A DNA stretch of 22,399 bases from Saccoglossus kowalevskii (Eukaryota; Hemichordata; Enteropneusta; Harrimaniidae): assembly GCF_000003605.2 (NCBI RefSeq), contig NW_003153535.1, positions 1-22,399 of the forward strand, written 5' to 3'. The notes below the pieces were generated by a model. That model did no database searches. It was given only the letters and a program-made list of their open reading frames with translations, and had not been told where the DNA came from. Positions 11,090-22,082 of this stretch are shown here, in pieces. Made by a program: the position numbers and the translations under genes. Position 1 is the stretch's first letter. Each line of letters begins with the position of its first letter.

Positions 11090-11520
11090 ATAACAGTCCC
11101 CGACAACAAAATTATGTGTGCCACTATTTTGGTACCATCCCTATAGTGAAGTATGGCTGTTCCGAACAACTAAGTTATATTTGCTACCATTTTGGTACCA
11201 TCCCTATAGTGAAGTATGGCAGTTCCTGGCAACTGAATTATATGTGCTACTATTTTGGTACCATCACCATAGTGAAGTATAACAGGTCCCGACAACAAAA
11301 TTATATGTGCTACTATTTTGGTACCACCCCTATAGTGAAGTATAACAGTCCCCGACAGCAAAATTATATGTGATACTATTTTAGTACCACCCCTATAGTG
11401 AAGTATAATAGGTCCCGACAACAAAATTATATGTGCTACTATTTTGGTACCATCCCTATAGTGAAGTATAGCAGTTCCCGCCAACAAAATTATATGTGCT
11501 ACTATTTTGGTACCATCCCT
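11090..11520. repeat. Higher-order repeat family D, copy 1
   Basis: Defined by the series AATTATGTGTGCCAC, GGCTGTTCCGAAC, TTTGCTACCATTTTGG, GGCAACTGAATT, CATCACCATAGTG, CCGACAGCAAAATT and ATATGTGATAC. The same series occurs at +1385 (copy 2) and at +6301 (copy 4). It leaves the family near 11520, where it has CTATAGTAAAGTATGG and the others have CATCCATATAGTG. Confidence 0.78.
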
Positions 11521-12360
11521 ATAGTAAAGTATGGCAGTTCCTGGCAACAAAATTATATGTGCTACTATTTTGGTACCATCCCTATAGTGAAGTATATCAG
11601 TCCCCGACAACAAAATGATATGTGCCACTATTTTGGTACCATCCCTATAGTGAAGTATAACAGGTCCCGACAACAAAATTATATGTGCTACTATTTTAGA
11701 CCACCCCTATAGTGAAGTATAACAGGTCCCGACAACTAAATTATATGTGCTACTATTTTGGTACCATCCCTATAGTGAAGTATGGCAGTTCCGAACAAAT
11801 AAGTTATATTTGCTACTATTTTGGTACATCACCATAGTGAAGTATAACAGGTCCCGACAACAAAATTATATGTGCTACTATTTTGGTACCATCCCAATAG
11901 TGAAGTATAGCAGTTCTCGCCAACAAAATTGTATTTGCCACTATTTTGGTACCATTCTTATAGTGAAGTATAACAGTCCCCGACAACAAAATTATGTGTG
12001 CCACTATTTTGGTACCATTCCTATAGTGAAGTAAAGCAGTTCCAGACAACACAATTATATGTGCCACTATTTTGGGACCATCCCTATAGTGAAGTACGGC
12101 AGTTCCGAACAACTAAGGTATATGTTCTACTATTTTGGTACCATCCCTATAGTGAAGTATAACAGTTCCAGACAACAAAATTATCAGTGCTACTATTTTG
12201 GTACCATCCCTATAGTGAAGTATAACAGTTCCCGACAACTAAATTATATGTGCTACTATTTTGGTACCATCCCTATTGTGAAGTATAACAGGTCCCGACA
12301 ACAAAATTATATGTGCTACTATTTTCGTACCATCCCTATAGTGAAGTTATGACTGTTCCT
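11521..12360. repeat. Satellite with two shorter segmental copies
   Basis: About 11500-11700 recurs at 13200-13400 (offset 1700), with markers CTATAGTAAAG, AGTATATCAGTCCCC and AAAATGATATGTGCC. About 11870-12075 recurs at 15968-16173 (offset 4098), with AATTATGTGTGCCAC, GTAAAGCAGTTCCAGAC and GACAACACAATT. Near 11825 a C is missing (TTTTGGTACATCACC), which breaks the KpnI site. The units at 12076-12360 have private changes (TTTTGGGACC, AAGTACGGC, TTATCAGTGC, TTTTCGTACC). No gene is seen. Confidence 0.68.
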
Positions 12361-13200
12361 GACAACTAAATTATATGTGCTACTATTTTGGTACCATCAC
12401 TATAGTGAAGTAAAGCAGTTCCCGACAACAAAATTATATGTGCTACTATTTTGGTACCATCCCTATAATGAAGTATGGCAGTTCCCAACAACTAAATTAT
12501 ATGTGCCACTATTTTGGTACCATCCCTATAGTGAAGTATGGCTGTTCCGAACAACTAAGTTATATTTGCTACCATTTTGGTACCATCCCTATAGTGAAGT
12601 ATGGCAGTTCCTGGCAACTGAATTATATGTGCTACTATTTTGGTACCATCACCATAGTGAAGTATAACAGGTCCCGACAACAAAATTATATGTGCTACTA
12701 TTTTGGTACCACCCCTATAGTGAAGTATAACAGTACCCGACAGCAAAATTATATGTGATACTATTTTGGTACCACCCCTATAGTGAAGTATAATAGGTCC
12801 CGACAACAAAATTATATGCGCTACTATTTTGGTACCATCCCTATAGTGAAGTATAGCAGTTCCCGCCAACAAAATTATATGTGCTACTATTTTGGTACCA
12901 TCCATATAGTGAAGTAAAGCAGTTCCCGCCAACAAAATTATATGTGCTACTATTTTGGTACCATCACTATAGTGAAGTATAACAGTCCTGACAACTAAAT
13001 TATATGTGCTACTATTTTGGTACCATCACTATAGTGAAGTATAACAGTCCCTGACAACAAAATTATATGTGCTACTATTTTGGTACCACCCCTATAGTGA
13101 AGTATAACAGGTCCCGACAACTAAATTATATGTGCTACTATTTTGGTACCATCCCTATAGTGAAGTATGGCAGTTCCCGACAAAAAAAATTATATGTGCT
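12361..13200. repeat. Higher-order repeat family D, copy 2
   Basis: It matches copy 3 at an offset of 3846 bp throughout. Small differences are one base lost and one gained in copy 3 between about 16270 and 16325, CGACAGC against CGACTGC, and CACTATAGTG against CACTAAAGTG. Near 13182-13190 the run of A after CGAC is eight long here and seven in copy 3 and in all family C copies. The family D series is followed by CATCCATATAGTG and GTAAAGCAGTTCCCGCC. Confidence 0.8.
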
Positions 13201-13324
13201 ACTATTTTGGTACCATCCCTATAGTAAAGTATGGCAGTTCCTGGCAACAAAATTATATGTGCTACTATTTTGGTACCATCCCTATAGTGAAGTATATCAG
13301 TCCCCGACAACAAAATGATATGTG

Positions 13325-14647
13325 CCACTATTTTGGTACCATCCCTATAGTGAAGTATAACAGGTCCCGACAACAAAATTATATGTGCTACTATTTTAGG
13401 ACCACCCCTATAGTGAAGTATAACAGTCCCCGACAAGAAAACTATATGTGCTACTATTTTAGTACCACCCCAATAGTGAAGTATGGGAGTTCCCGACAAC
13501 TAAATTATATGCGCTACTATTTTGGTACCATCCCTATAGTGAAGTATGGCAGTTCCGAACAACTAAGTTATATTTGCTACTATTTTGGTACCATCCCTAT
13601 AGTGAAGTATGGCAGTTCCTGGCAACTGAATTATATGTCCTACTATTTTGGTACCATCCCTATAGTGAAGTATAACAGGTCCCGACAACAAAATTATATG
13701 AGCTACTATTTTGGTACCATCCCAATAGTGAAGTATAGCAGTTCCCGCCAACAAAATTATATGTGCTACTATTTTGGTACCATCCCAATAGTGAAGTATA
13801 ACAGGTCCCGGCAACTAAATTATATGTGCTACTATTTTGGTACATTCCCTATAGTGAAGTATGGCAGTTCCGAACAACTAAGTTATATGTCCTACTATTT
13901 TGGTACCATCCCTATAGTGAAGTATAACAGGTCCCGACAACAAAATTATATGAGCTACTATTTTGGTACCATCCCAATAGTGAAGTATAGCAGTTCCCGC
14001 CAACAAAATTATATGTGCTACTATTTTGGTACCATCCCTATAGTAAAGTATGGCAGTTCCTGGCAACTGAATTATATGTCCTACTATTTTGGTACCATCC
14101 CTATAGTGAAGTATAACAGGTCCCGACAACAAAATTATATGAGCTACTATTTTGGTACCATCCCAATAGTGAAGTATAGCAGTTCCCGCCAACAAAATTA
14201 TATGTGCTACTATTTTGGTACCATCCCAATAGTGAAGTATAACAGGTCCCGGCAACTAAATTATATGTGCTACTATTTTGGTACATTCCCTATAGTGAAG
14301 TATGGCAGTTCCGAACAACTAAGTTATATGTCCTACTATTTTGGTACCATCCCTATAGTGAAGTATAACAGGTCCCGACAACAAAATTATATGAGCTACT
14401 ATTTTGGTACCATCCCAATAGTGAAGTATAGCAGTTCCCGCCAACAAAATTATATGTGCTACTATTTTGGTACCATCCCAATAGTGAAGTATAACAGGTC
14501 CTGGCAACTGAATTATATGTGCTACTATTTTGGTACCATCACCATAGTGAAGTATAACAGGTCCCGACAACTAAATTATATGTGCTACTATTTTGGTACC
14601 ATCCCAATAGTGAAGTATAGCAGTTCCCGCCAACAAAATTGTATTTG
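13325..14647. repeat. Higher-order repeat family E, 21-monomer block, copy 1
   Basis: The stretch from about 13325 to 14600 recurs at +1323 bp, exactly 21 monomers, then at +1325 after a 2-bp insertion near 15079 in copy 2. Inside it a 441-bp (7-monomer) period is plain: TGGCAACTGA at 13620 and 14061, and the junction TACATTCCCTATAGTG recurs 441 bp apart. The 7-mer is a 4+3 pattern, since the pair ATATGTCCTAC then ATATGAGCTAC starts near 13639, 13891, 14080 and 14332 (steps 252, 189, 252). All units here are 63 bp, unlike the left part of the window. Confidence 0.85.
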
Positions 14648-15925
14648 CCACTATTTTGGTACCATCGCTATAGTGAAGTATAACAGGTCCCGACAACAAA
14701 ATTATATGTGCTACTATTTTAGGACCACCCCTATAGTGAAGTATAACAGTCCCCGACAAGAAAACTATATGTGCTACTATTTTAGTACCACCCCAATAGT
14801 GAAGTATGGGAGTTCCCGACAACTAAATTATATGCGCTACTATTTTGGTACCATCCCTATAGTGAAGTATGGCAGTTCCGAACAACTAAGTTATATTTGC
14901 TACTATTTTGGTACCATCCCTATAGTGAAGTATGGCAGTTCCTGCCAACTGAATTATATGTCCTACTATTTTGGTACCATCCCTATAGTGAAGTATAACA
15001 GGTCCCGACAACAAAATTATATGAGCTACTATTTTGGTACCATCCCAATAGTGAAGTATAGCAGTTCCCGCCAACAAAACTATATATGTGCTACTATTTT
15101 GGTACCATCCCAATAGTGAAGTATAACAGGTCCCGGCAACTAAATTATATGTGCTACTATTTTGGTACATTCCCTATAGTGAAGTATGGCAGTTCCGAAC
15201 AACTAAGTTATATGTCCTACTATTTTGGTACCATCCCTATAGTGAAGTATAACAGGTCCCGACAACAAAATTATATGAGCTACTATTTTGGTACCATCCC
15301 AATAGTGAAGTATAGCAGTTCCCGCCAACAAAATTATATGTGCTACTATTTTGGTACCATCCCTATAGTGACGTATGGCAGTTCCTGGCAACTGAATTAT
15401 ATGTCCTACTATTTTGGTACCATCCCTATAGTGAAGTATAACAGGTCCCGACAACAAAATTATATGAGCTACTATTTTGGTACCATCCCAATAGTGAAGT
15501 ATAGCAGTTCCCGCCAACAAAATTATATGTGCTACTATTTTGGTACCATCCCAATAGTGAAGTATAACAGGTCCCGGCAACTAAATTATATGTGCTACTA
15601 TTTTGGTACATTCCCTATAGTGAAGTATGGCAGTTCCGAACAACTAAGTTATATGTCCTACTATTTTGGTACCATCCCTATAGTGAAGTATAACTGGTCC
15701 CGACAACAAAATTATATGAGCTACTATTTTGGTACCATCCCAATAGTGAAGTATAGCAGTTCCCGCCAACAAAATTATATGTGCTACTATTTTGGTACCA
15801 TCCCAATAGTGAAGTATAACAGGTCCTGGCAACTGAATTATATGTGCTACTATTTTGGTACCATCACCATAGTGAAGTATAACAGGTCCCGACAACTAAA
15901 TTATATGTGCTACTATTTTGGTACC
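14648..15925. repeat. Higher-order repeat family E, 21-monomer block, copy 2
   Basis: It repeats copy 1 directly, with the same 441-bp inner period (for example TACATTCCC junctions near 15171 and 15608). Private changes are few: CTGCCAACTGAA near 14942, AAAACTATATATGTGC near 15079 (two extra bases and a T to C), GTGACGTATGG near 15369 and AACTGGTCCC near 15693. The near identity of copies 1 and 2 implies a recent tandem duplication of the whole 21-mer. Confidence 0.85.
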
Positions 15926-16206
15926 ATCACTATAGTGAAGTATGGCAGTTCCCGCCAACAAAATTATATGTGCTACTATTTTGGTACCATCCCAATAGTG
16001 AAGTATAGCAGTTCCCGCCAACAAAATTGTATTTGCCACTATTTTGGTACCATCCCTATAGTGAAGTATAACAGTCCCCGACAACAAAATTATGTGTGCC
16101 ACTATTTTGGTACCATTCCTATAGTGAAGTAAAGCAGTTCCAGACAACACAATTATATGTGCCACTATTTTTGGTACCATCCCTATAGTGAAGTATAACA
16201 GTTTCC
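15926..16206. repeat. Satellite units shared with 11870-12075
   Basis: It tracks 11870-12075 at an offset of 4098 bp to about 16173, then ends in units with CTATTTTTGGTACC (one extra T) and the tail AACAGTTTCCGAC. No other element is seen. Confidence 0.65.
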
Positions 16207-17100
16207 GACAACTAAATTATATGTGCTACTATTTTGGTACCATCACTATAGTGAAGCAAAGCAGTTCCCGACACAAAATTATATGTGCTACTATTTTGGT
16301 ACCATCCCTTTAATGAAGTATGAGCAGTTCCCAACAACTAAATTATATGTGCCACTATTTTGGTACCATCCCTATAGTGAAGTATGGCTGTTCCGAACAA
16401 CTAAGTTATATTTGCTACCATTTTGGTACCATACCTATAGTGAAGTATGGCAGTTCCTGGCAACTGAATTATATGTGCTACTATTTTGGTACCATCACCA
16501 TAGTGAAGTATAATAGGTCCCGACTACAAAATTATATGTGCTACTATTTTGGTACCACCCCTATAGTGAAGTATAACAGTCCCCGACTGCAAAATTATAT
16601 GTGATACTATTTTGGTACCACCCCTATAGTGAAGTATAATAGGTCCCGACAACAAAATTATATGTGCTACTATTTTGGTACCATCCCTATAGTGAAGTAT
16701 AGCATTTCCCGCCAACAAAATTATATGTGCTACTATTTTGGTACCATCCATATAGTGAAGTAAAGCAGTTCCCGCCAACAAAATTATATGTGCTACTATT
16801 TTGGTACCATCACTAAAGTGAAGTATAACAGTCCTGACAACTAAATTATATGTGCTACTATTTTGGTACCATCACTATAGTGAAGTATAACAGTCCCTGA
16901 CAACAAAATTATATGTGCTACTATTTTGGTACCACCCCTATAGTGAAGTATAACAGGTCCCGACAACTAAATTATATGTGCTACTATTTTGGTACCATCC
17001 CTATAGTGAAGTATGGCAGTTCCCGACAAAAAAATTATATGTGCTACTATTTTGGTACCAACCCTATAGTAAAGTATGGCAGTTCCTGGCAACAAAATTA
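16207..17100. repeat. Higher-order repeat family D, copy 3
   Basis: A copy of 12361-13200 at +3846. It has the D series GGCTGTTCCGAAC, GCTACCATTTTGG, GGCAACTGAATT and GATACTATTTTGG, then CATCCATATAGTG and the run CGACAAAAAAATT (seven A). It ends with CTATAGTAAAGTATGG and passes into a family E fragment at about 17101. Private changes are GAAGCAAAGCAG, CCCTTTAATGAAG, TATGAGCAG and GCATTTCCC. Confidence 0.78.
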
Positions 17101-17386
17101 TATGCGCTACTATTTTGGTACCATCCCTATAGTGAAGTATGGCAGTTCCGAACAACTAAGTTATATTTGCTACTATTTTGGTACCATCCCTATAGTGAAG
17201 TATGGCAGTTCCTGGCAACTGAATTATATGTCCTACTATTTTGGTACCATCCCTATAGTGAAGTATAACAGGTCCCGACAACAAAATTATATGAGCTACT
17301 ATTTTGGTACCATCCCAATAGTGAAGTATAGCAGTTCCCGCCAACAAAATTATATGTGCTACTATTTTGGTACCATCCCTATAGTG
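17101..17386. repeat. Family E fragment
   Basis: About 4.5 units follow 13508-13793 at an offset of 3593 bp: ATGCGCTAC, GGCAGTTCCGAAC, GGCAACTGAATT, ATATGTCCTAC, ATATGAGCTAC, CATCCCAATAGTG. It is a third, separate location of the E order, placed between two D copies. Confidence 0.75.
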
Positions 17387-17880
17387 AAGTATAACAGTCC
17401 CCGACAACAAAATTATGTGTGCCACTATTTTGGTACCATCCCTATAGTGAAGTATGGCTGTTCCGAACAACTAAGTTATATTTGCTACCATTTTGGTACC
17501 ATCCCTATAGTGAAGTATGGCAGTTCCTGGCAACTGAATTATATGTGCTACTATTTTGGTACCATCACCATAGTGAAGTATAACAGGTCCCGACAACAAA
17601 ATTATATGTGCTACTATTTTGGTACCACCCCTATAGTGAAGTATAACAGTCCCCGTCAGCAAAATTATATGTGATACTATTTTGGTACCACCCCTATAGT
17701 GAAGTATAATAGGTCCCGACAACAAAATTATATGTGCTACTATTTTGGTACCATCCCTATAGTGAAGTATAGCAGTTCCCACCAACAAAATTATATGTGC
17801 TACTATTTTGGTACCATCCATATAGTGAAGTAAAGCAGTTCCCGCCAACAAAATTATATGTGCTACTATTTTGGTACCAT
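17387..17880. repeat. Higher-order repeat family D, copy 4
   Basis: It carries the D series at +6301 from copy 1 and +1070 from copy 3: AATTATGTGTGCCAC, GGCTGTTCCGAAC, GCTACCATTTTGG, CCCCGTCAGC, GATACTATTTTGG, CATCCATATAGTG. It leaves the D order near 17880 (CACTACAGTGAAATATGG). Confidence 0.78.
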
Positions 17881-18146
17881 CACTACAGTGAAATATGGCA
17901 GTTCCTGGCAACTAAATTATATGTGCTACTATTTTGGTGCCATCCCTATAGTGAAGTATGGGAGTTCCCGACAACTAAATTATATGTGCCACTATTTTGG
18001 TACCATCCCTATAGTGAAATATAACAGTTCCTGGCAACTAAATTATATGTGCTACTATTTTGGTACCATCCCTATAGTGAAGTATGGCAGTTCCTTACAA
18101 CAAAGTTGTATGTGCCACTATGTACCACCCCTATAGTGAAGTATAA
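17881..18146. repeat. Satellite units with no clear long-range partner
   Basis: About four units with private changes (TTTTGGTGCC, GTGAAATATAAC, GTTCCTTACAAC) ending in a 59-bp CACTATGTACC unit near 18117. Here the A/C type resumes after the D/E middle. Confidence 0.55.
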
Positions 18147-19018
18147 CAGTCCCTGACAACAAAATTATATGTGCTACTATTTTGGTACCATCACTATAGT
18201 GAAGTATAACAGTGCCGCAACTAAATTATATGTGCTACTATTTTGGTACCATCCCAATAGTGAAGTATAGCAGTTCCCGCCAACAAAATTATATGTGCTA
18301 CTATTTTGGTACCATCACTATAGTGAAGTATAACAGTCCCGACAACTAAATTATATGTGCTACTATTTTGGTACCACCCCTATAGTGAAGTATAGCAGTT
18401 CCCGCCAACAAAATTGTATGCGCCACTATTTTGGTACCACCCCTATAGTGAAGTAAAACAGTCCCCGACAACAAAATTATATGTGCTACTATTATAGTAC
18501 CACCCCTATAATGAAGTATAATAGGTCCCAACAACAAAATTGTATTTGCTACTATTTTGGTACCATCCCTATATTGAAATATGGCAGTTCCTGACAACTA
18601 AATTATATGTGCTACTGTTTTGGTACCATCCCTATAGTGAAGTATGGCAGTTCCGAACAACTAAGTTATATTTGCTACTATTTTGGTACCATCCCTATAG
18701 TGAAGTATGGCAGTTCCTGGCAACTAAATTATATGTGCTACTATTTTGGTACCATCACCATAGTGAAGTATAACAGGTCCTGACAACAAAATTATATGTG
18801 CTACTATTTTGGTACCATCCCAATAGTGAAGTATAGCAGTTCCCGCCAATAAAATTGTATGTGCCACTATTTTGGTACCATCCCTATAGTGAAGTATAAC
18901 AGGTCCCGACAACAAAATTATATGTGCTACTATTTTGGTACCATCACTATAGTGAAGTTATGGCAGTTCCCGACAACAAAACTATATGTGCTACTATTTT
19001 GGTACCACCCCTATAGTG
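18147..19018. repeat. Mosaic copy of family A/C segments
   Basis: About 18147-18650 follows 2067-2570 (offset 16084 near 18346) and 7009-7512 (offset 11142). About 18540-18960 follows the left half of family A (764-1180, offset 17776). The two matches overlap across the TTGAAATATGG and CTACTGTTTTGG units that both families share, so the switch happened there. Private changes include GTGCCGCAAC near 18212 and CTATTATAGTACC near 18490. Confidence 0.75.
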
Positions 19019-19560
19019 AAGTAAAACAGTCCCCGACAACAAAATTATATGTGCTACTATTTTAGTACCACCCCTATAGTGAAGTATAATAGGTCCCAAC
19101 AACAAAATTGTATTTGCTACTATTTTGGTACCATCCCTATATTGAAATATGGCAGTTCCTGACAACTAAATTATATGTGCTACTGTTTTGGTACCATCCC
19201 TATAGTGAAGTATGGCAGTTCCTGGCAACTAAATTATATGTGCTACTATTTTGGTACCATCCCTATAGTGAAGTATGGCAGTTTCTGGCAACTAAATTAT
19301 ATTTGCCACTATTTTGGTACCATCCCTATAGTGAAGTTAGCAGTTCCCGCCAACAAAATTATATGTGCTACTATTTTGGTACCACCCCTATAGTGAAGTA
19401 TAACAGGTCCCAACAACAAAATTATATGTGCTACTATTTTGGTACCATCCCTATAGTGAAGTATGGCAGTTCCCGACAACTAAATTATATGTGCTACTAT
19501 TTTGGTACCACCCCTACAGTGAAGTATGGCAGTTCCCGACAACAAAATTATATGTGCTAC
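19019..19560. repeat. Family C copy, left part
   Basis: It tracks 8943-9484 at an offset of 10076 bp: TAAAACAGTCCCCGAC, TTTTAGTACC, AATAGGTCCCAAC, TTGAAATATGG, CTACTGTTTTGG, GGCAGTTTCTGGC, GAAGTTAGCAG, CCTACAGTGAAG. It then changes over to a family A piece instead of continuing to the CGACAAAAAAATT unit. Confidence 0.8.
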
Positions 19561-19960
19561 TATTTTGGTACCACCCCTATAGTGAAGTATAACAGTCCCC
19601 GACAACAAAATTATATGTGCTACTATTTTGGTACCACCCCTATATTGAAGTATAACAGGTCCCGACAACAAAATTAGATGTGCTGCTATTTTGGTACCAT
19701 CCCTATAGTGAAGTATAACAGGTCTCGACAACAAAATTATATGTGCTACTATATTGGTACCATCCCAATAGTGAAGTATAGCAGTTCCCGCCAACAAAGT
19801 TGTATGTGCCATTATGTACCACCCCTATATTGAAGTATAACAGTCCCTGACAACAAAATTATATGTGCTACTATTTTGGTACCATCACTATAGTGAAGTA
19901 TAACAGTGCCGACAACTAAATTATATGTGCTACTATTTTGGTACCATCCCTATAGTGAAG
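19561..19960. repeat. Family A internal piece leading into copy 3
   Basis: About 19561-19830 follows 1217-1487 (offset 18343 near its end) and the matching part of copy 2, with AAAATTAGATGTGCTGC, CTATATTGGTACC and a 59-bp unit CATTATGTACC near 19811. Two more ordinary units (tails CAGTCCCTGAC and CAGTGCCGAC) lead to 19960. Confidence 0.7.
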
Positions 19961-22082
19961 TATGGCAGTTTCTGGCAACTAAATTATATTTGCCACTATT
20001 TTGGTACCATCCCTATAGTGAAGTTAGCAGTTCCCGCCAACAAAATTATATGTGCTACTATTTTGGTACCATCACCATAGTGAAGTTTAACAATTCCCAA
20101 CAACTAAATTATATGTGCTACTATTTTTGTACCACCCCTATAGTGAAGTATAACAGTCCCCGACAACAAAATGATATGTGCTACTATTTTGGTACCATCA
20201 CCATAGTGAAGTATAACAGGTCCTGACAACTAAATTATATGTGCTACTATTTTGGTACCATCCCCATAGTGAAGTATAGCAGTTCCCGACAACAACATTA
20301 TATTTGCCACTATTTTGTTACCATCCCTATAGTGAAGTAAAACAGTACCCGCTAACAAAATTATATGTGCTACTATTTTGGTACCATTCCTATAATAAAG
20401 TATAGCAGTTCCCGCCAACAAAGTTGTATGTGCCACTATGTACCACCCCTATAGTGAAGTAAAACAGTCCCCAACAATAAAATTATATGTGCTACTATTT
20501 TAGTACCACCCCTATAGTGAAGTATAATAGGTCCCGACAACAAAATTGTATTTGCTACTATTTTGGTACCATCACTATAGTGAAGTATGGGAGTTCCCGA
20601 CAACTAAATTATATGTGCTACTATTTTGGTACCATCCCTATATTGAAATATGGCAGTTCCTGACAACTAAATTATATGTGCTACTGTTTTGGTACCATCC
20701 CTATAGTGAAGTATGGCAGTTCCGAACAACTAAGTTATATTTGCTACTATTTTGGTACCATCCCTATAGTGAAGTATGGCAGTTCCTAGCAACTAAATTA
20801 TATGTGCTACTATTTTGGTACCATCACCATAGCGAAGTATAACAGGTCCTGACAACAAAATTATATGTGCTACTATTTTGGTACCATCCCAATAGTGAAG
20901 TATAGCAGTTCCCGCCAATAAAATTGTATGCGCCACTATTTTGGTACCATCCCTATAGTGAAGTATAACAGGTCCCGACAACAAAATTATATGTGCTACT
21001 ATTTTGGTACCATCACTATAGCGAAGTTATGGTAGATCCCGACAACAAAACTATATGTGCTACTATTTTGGTACCACCCCTATAGTGAAGTATAACAGTC
21101 CCCGACAACAAAATTATATGTGCTACTATTTTGGTACCACCCCTATAGTGAAGTATAACAGGTCCCGACAACAAAATTGTATGTGCTACTATATTGGTAC
21201 CATCCCAATAGTGAAGTATAGCAGTTCCCGCCAACAAAGTTGTATGTGCCACTATGTACCACCCCTATAGTGAAGTATAACAGTCCCTGACAACAAAATT
21301 ATATGTGCTACTATTTTTGTACCATCACTATAGTGAAGTATAACAGTGCCGACAACAAAATTATATGTGCTACTATTTTGGTACCATCCCAATAGTGAAG
21401 TATAGCAGTTCCCGACAACAAAATTATATGTGCCACTATGTACCATCCCTATAGTGAAGTATAACAGTTCCCGCCAACAAAGTTGTATGTGCCACTATGT
21501 ACCACCCCTATAGTGAAGTATAACAGTCCCTGACAACACAATTATATGTGCTACTATTTTGGTACCATCACTATAGTGAAGTATAACAGTGCCGACAACT
21601 AAATTATATGTGCCACTATTTTGGTACCATCCCTATAGTGAAGTATGGCAGTTCCCGACAACAAAATTATATGTGCCACTATTTTGGTACCATCCCTATA
21701 GTGAAGTATAACAGGTCCCGACAACAAAATTATATGTGCTACTATTTTGGTACCATCACTTTAGTGAAGTATGACAGTTCCTGACAACTAAATTATGTGT
21801 GCTACTATTTTGGTACAATCACTATAGTGAAGTATAACTGTCCCGACAACTAAATTATATGTGCTACTATTTTGGTACCACACCTATAGTGAAGTATAAC
21901 AGGTCCCAACAACAAAATTATATGTGCTACTATTTTGGTACCATCACTATAGTGAAGTATGACAGTTCCTGACAACTAAATTATATGTGCTACTATTTTG
22001 GTACAATCACTATAGTGAAGTATAACTGTCCCGACAAATAAATTATATGTGCTACTATTTTGGTACCATCCCTATAGTGAAG
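19961..22082. repeat. Higher-order repeat family A, copy 3
   Basis: It matches copy 2 at +15147, then at +15084 after about 21160 because one 63-bp unit is missing. Like copy 2, it has the 243 bp (about 21283-21526) absent in copy 1, with 59-bp units near 20437, 21250, 21436 and 21495. At 22083 the copy stops and its own first sequence (TATGGCAGTTTCTGG) starts again, so the period here is 2122 bp. Confidence 0.85.

Noticed and set aside
13167-15116. 649-codon open frame as a gene for a 21-residue repeat protein
   Set aside because: It follows from a 63-bp period without stops. The unit differences mostly change residues, the opposite strand and another frame are open too, the start depends on one homopolymer base, and no flanking unique coding sequence, signal peptide or terminal domain is seen.
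15086-16132. 348-codon open frame as a separate gene
   Set aside because: It is the same repeat frame continued after a 2-bp insertion near 15079, with no independent start signal or domain.
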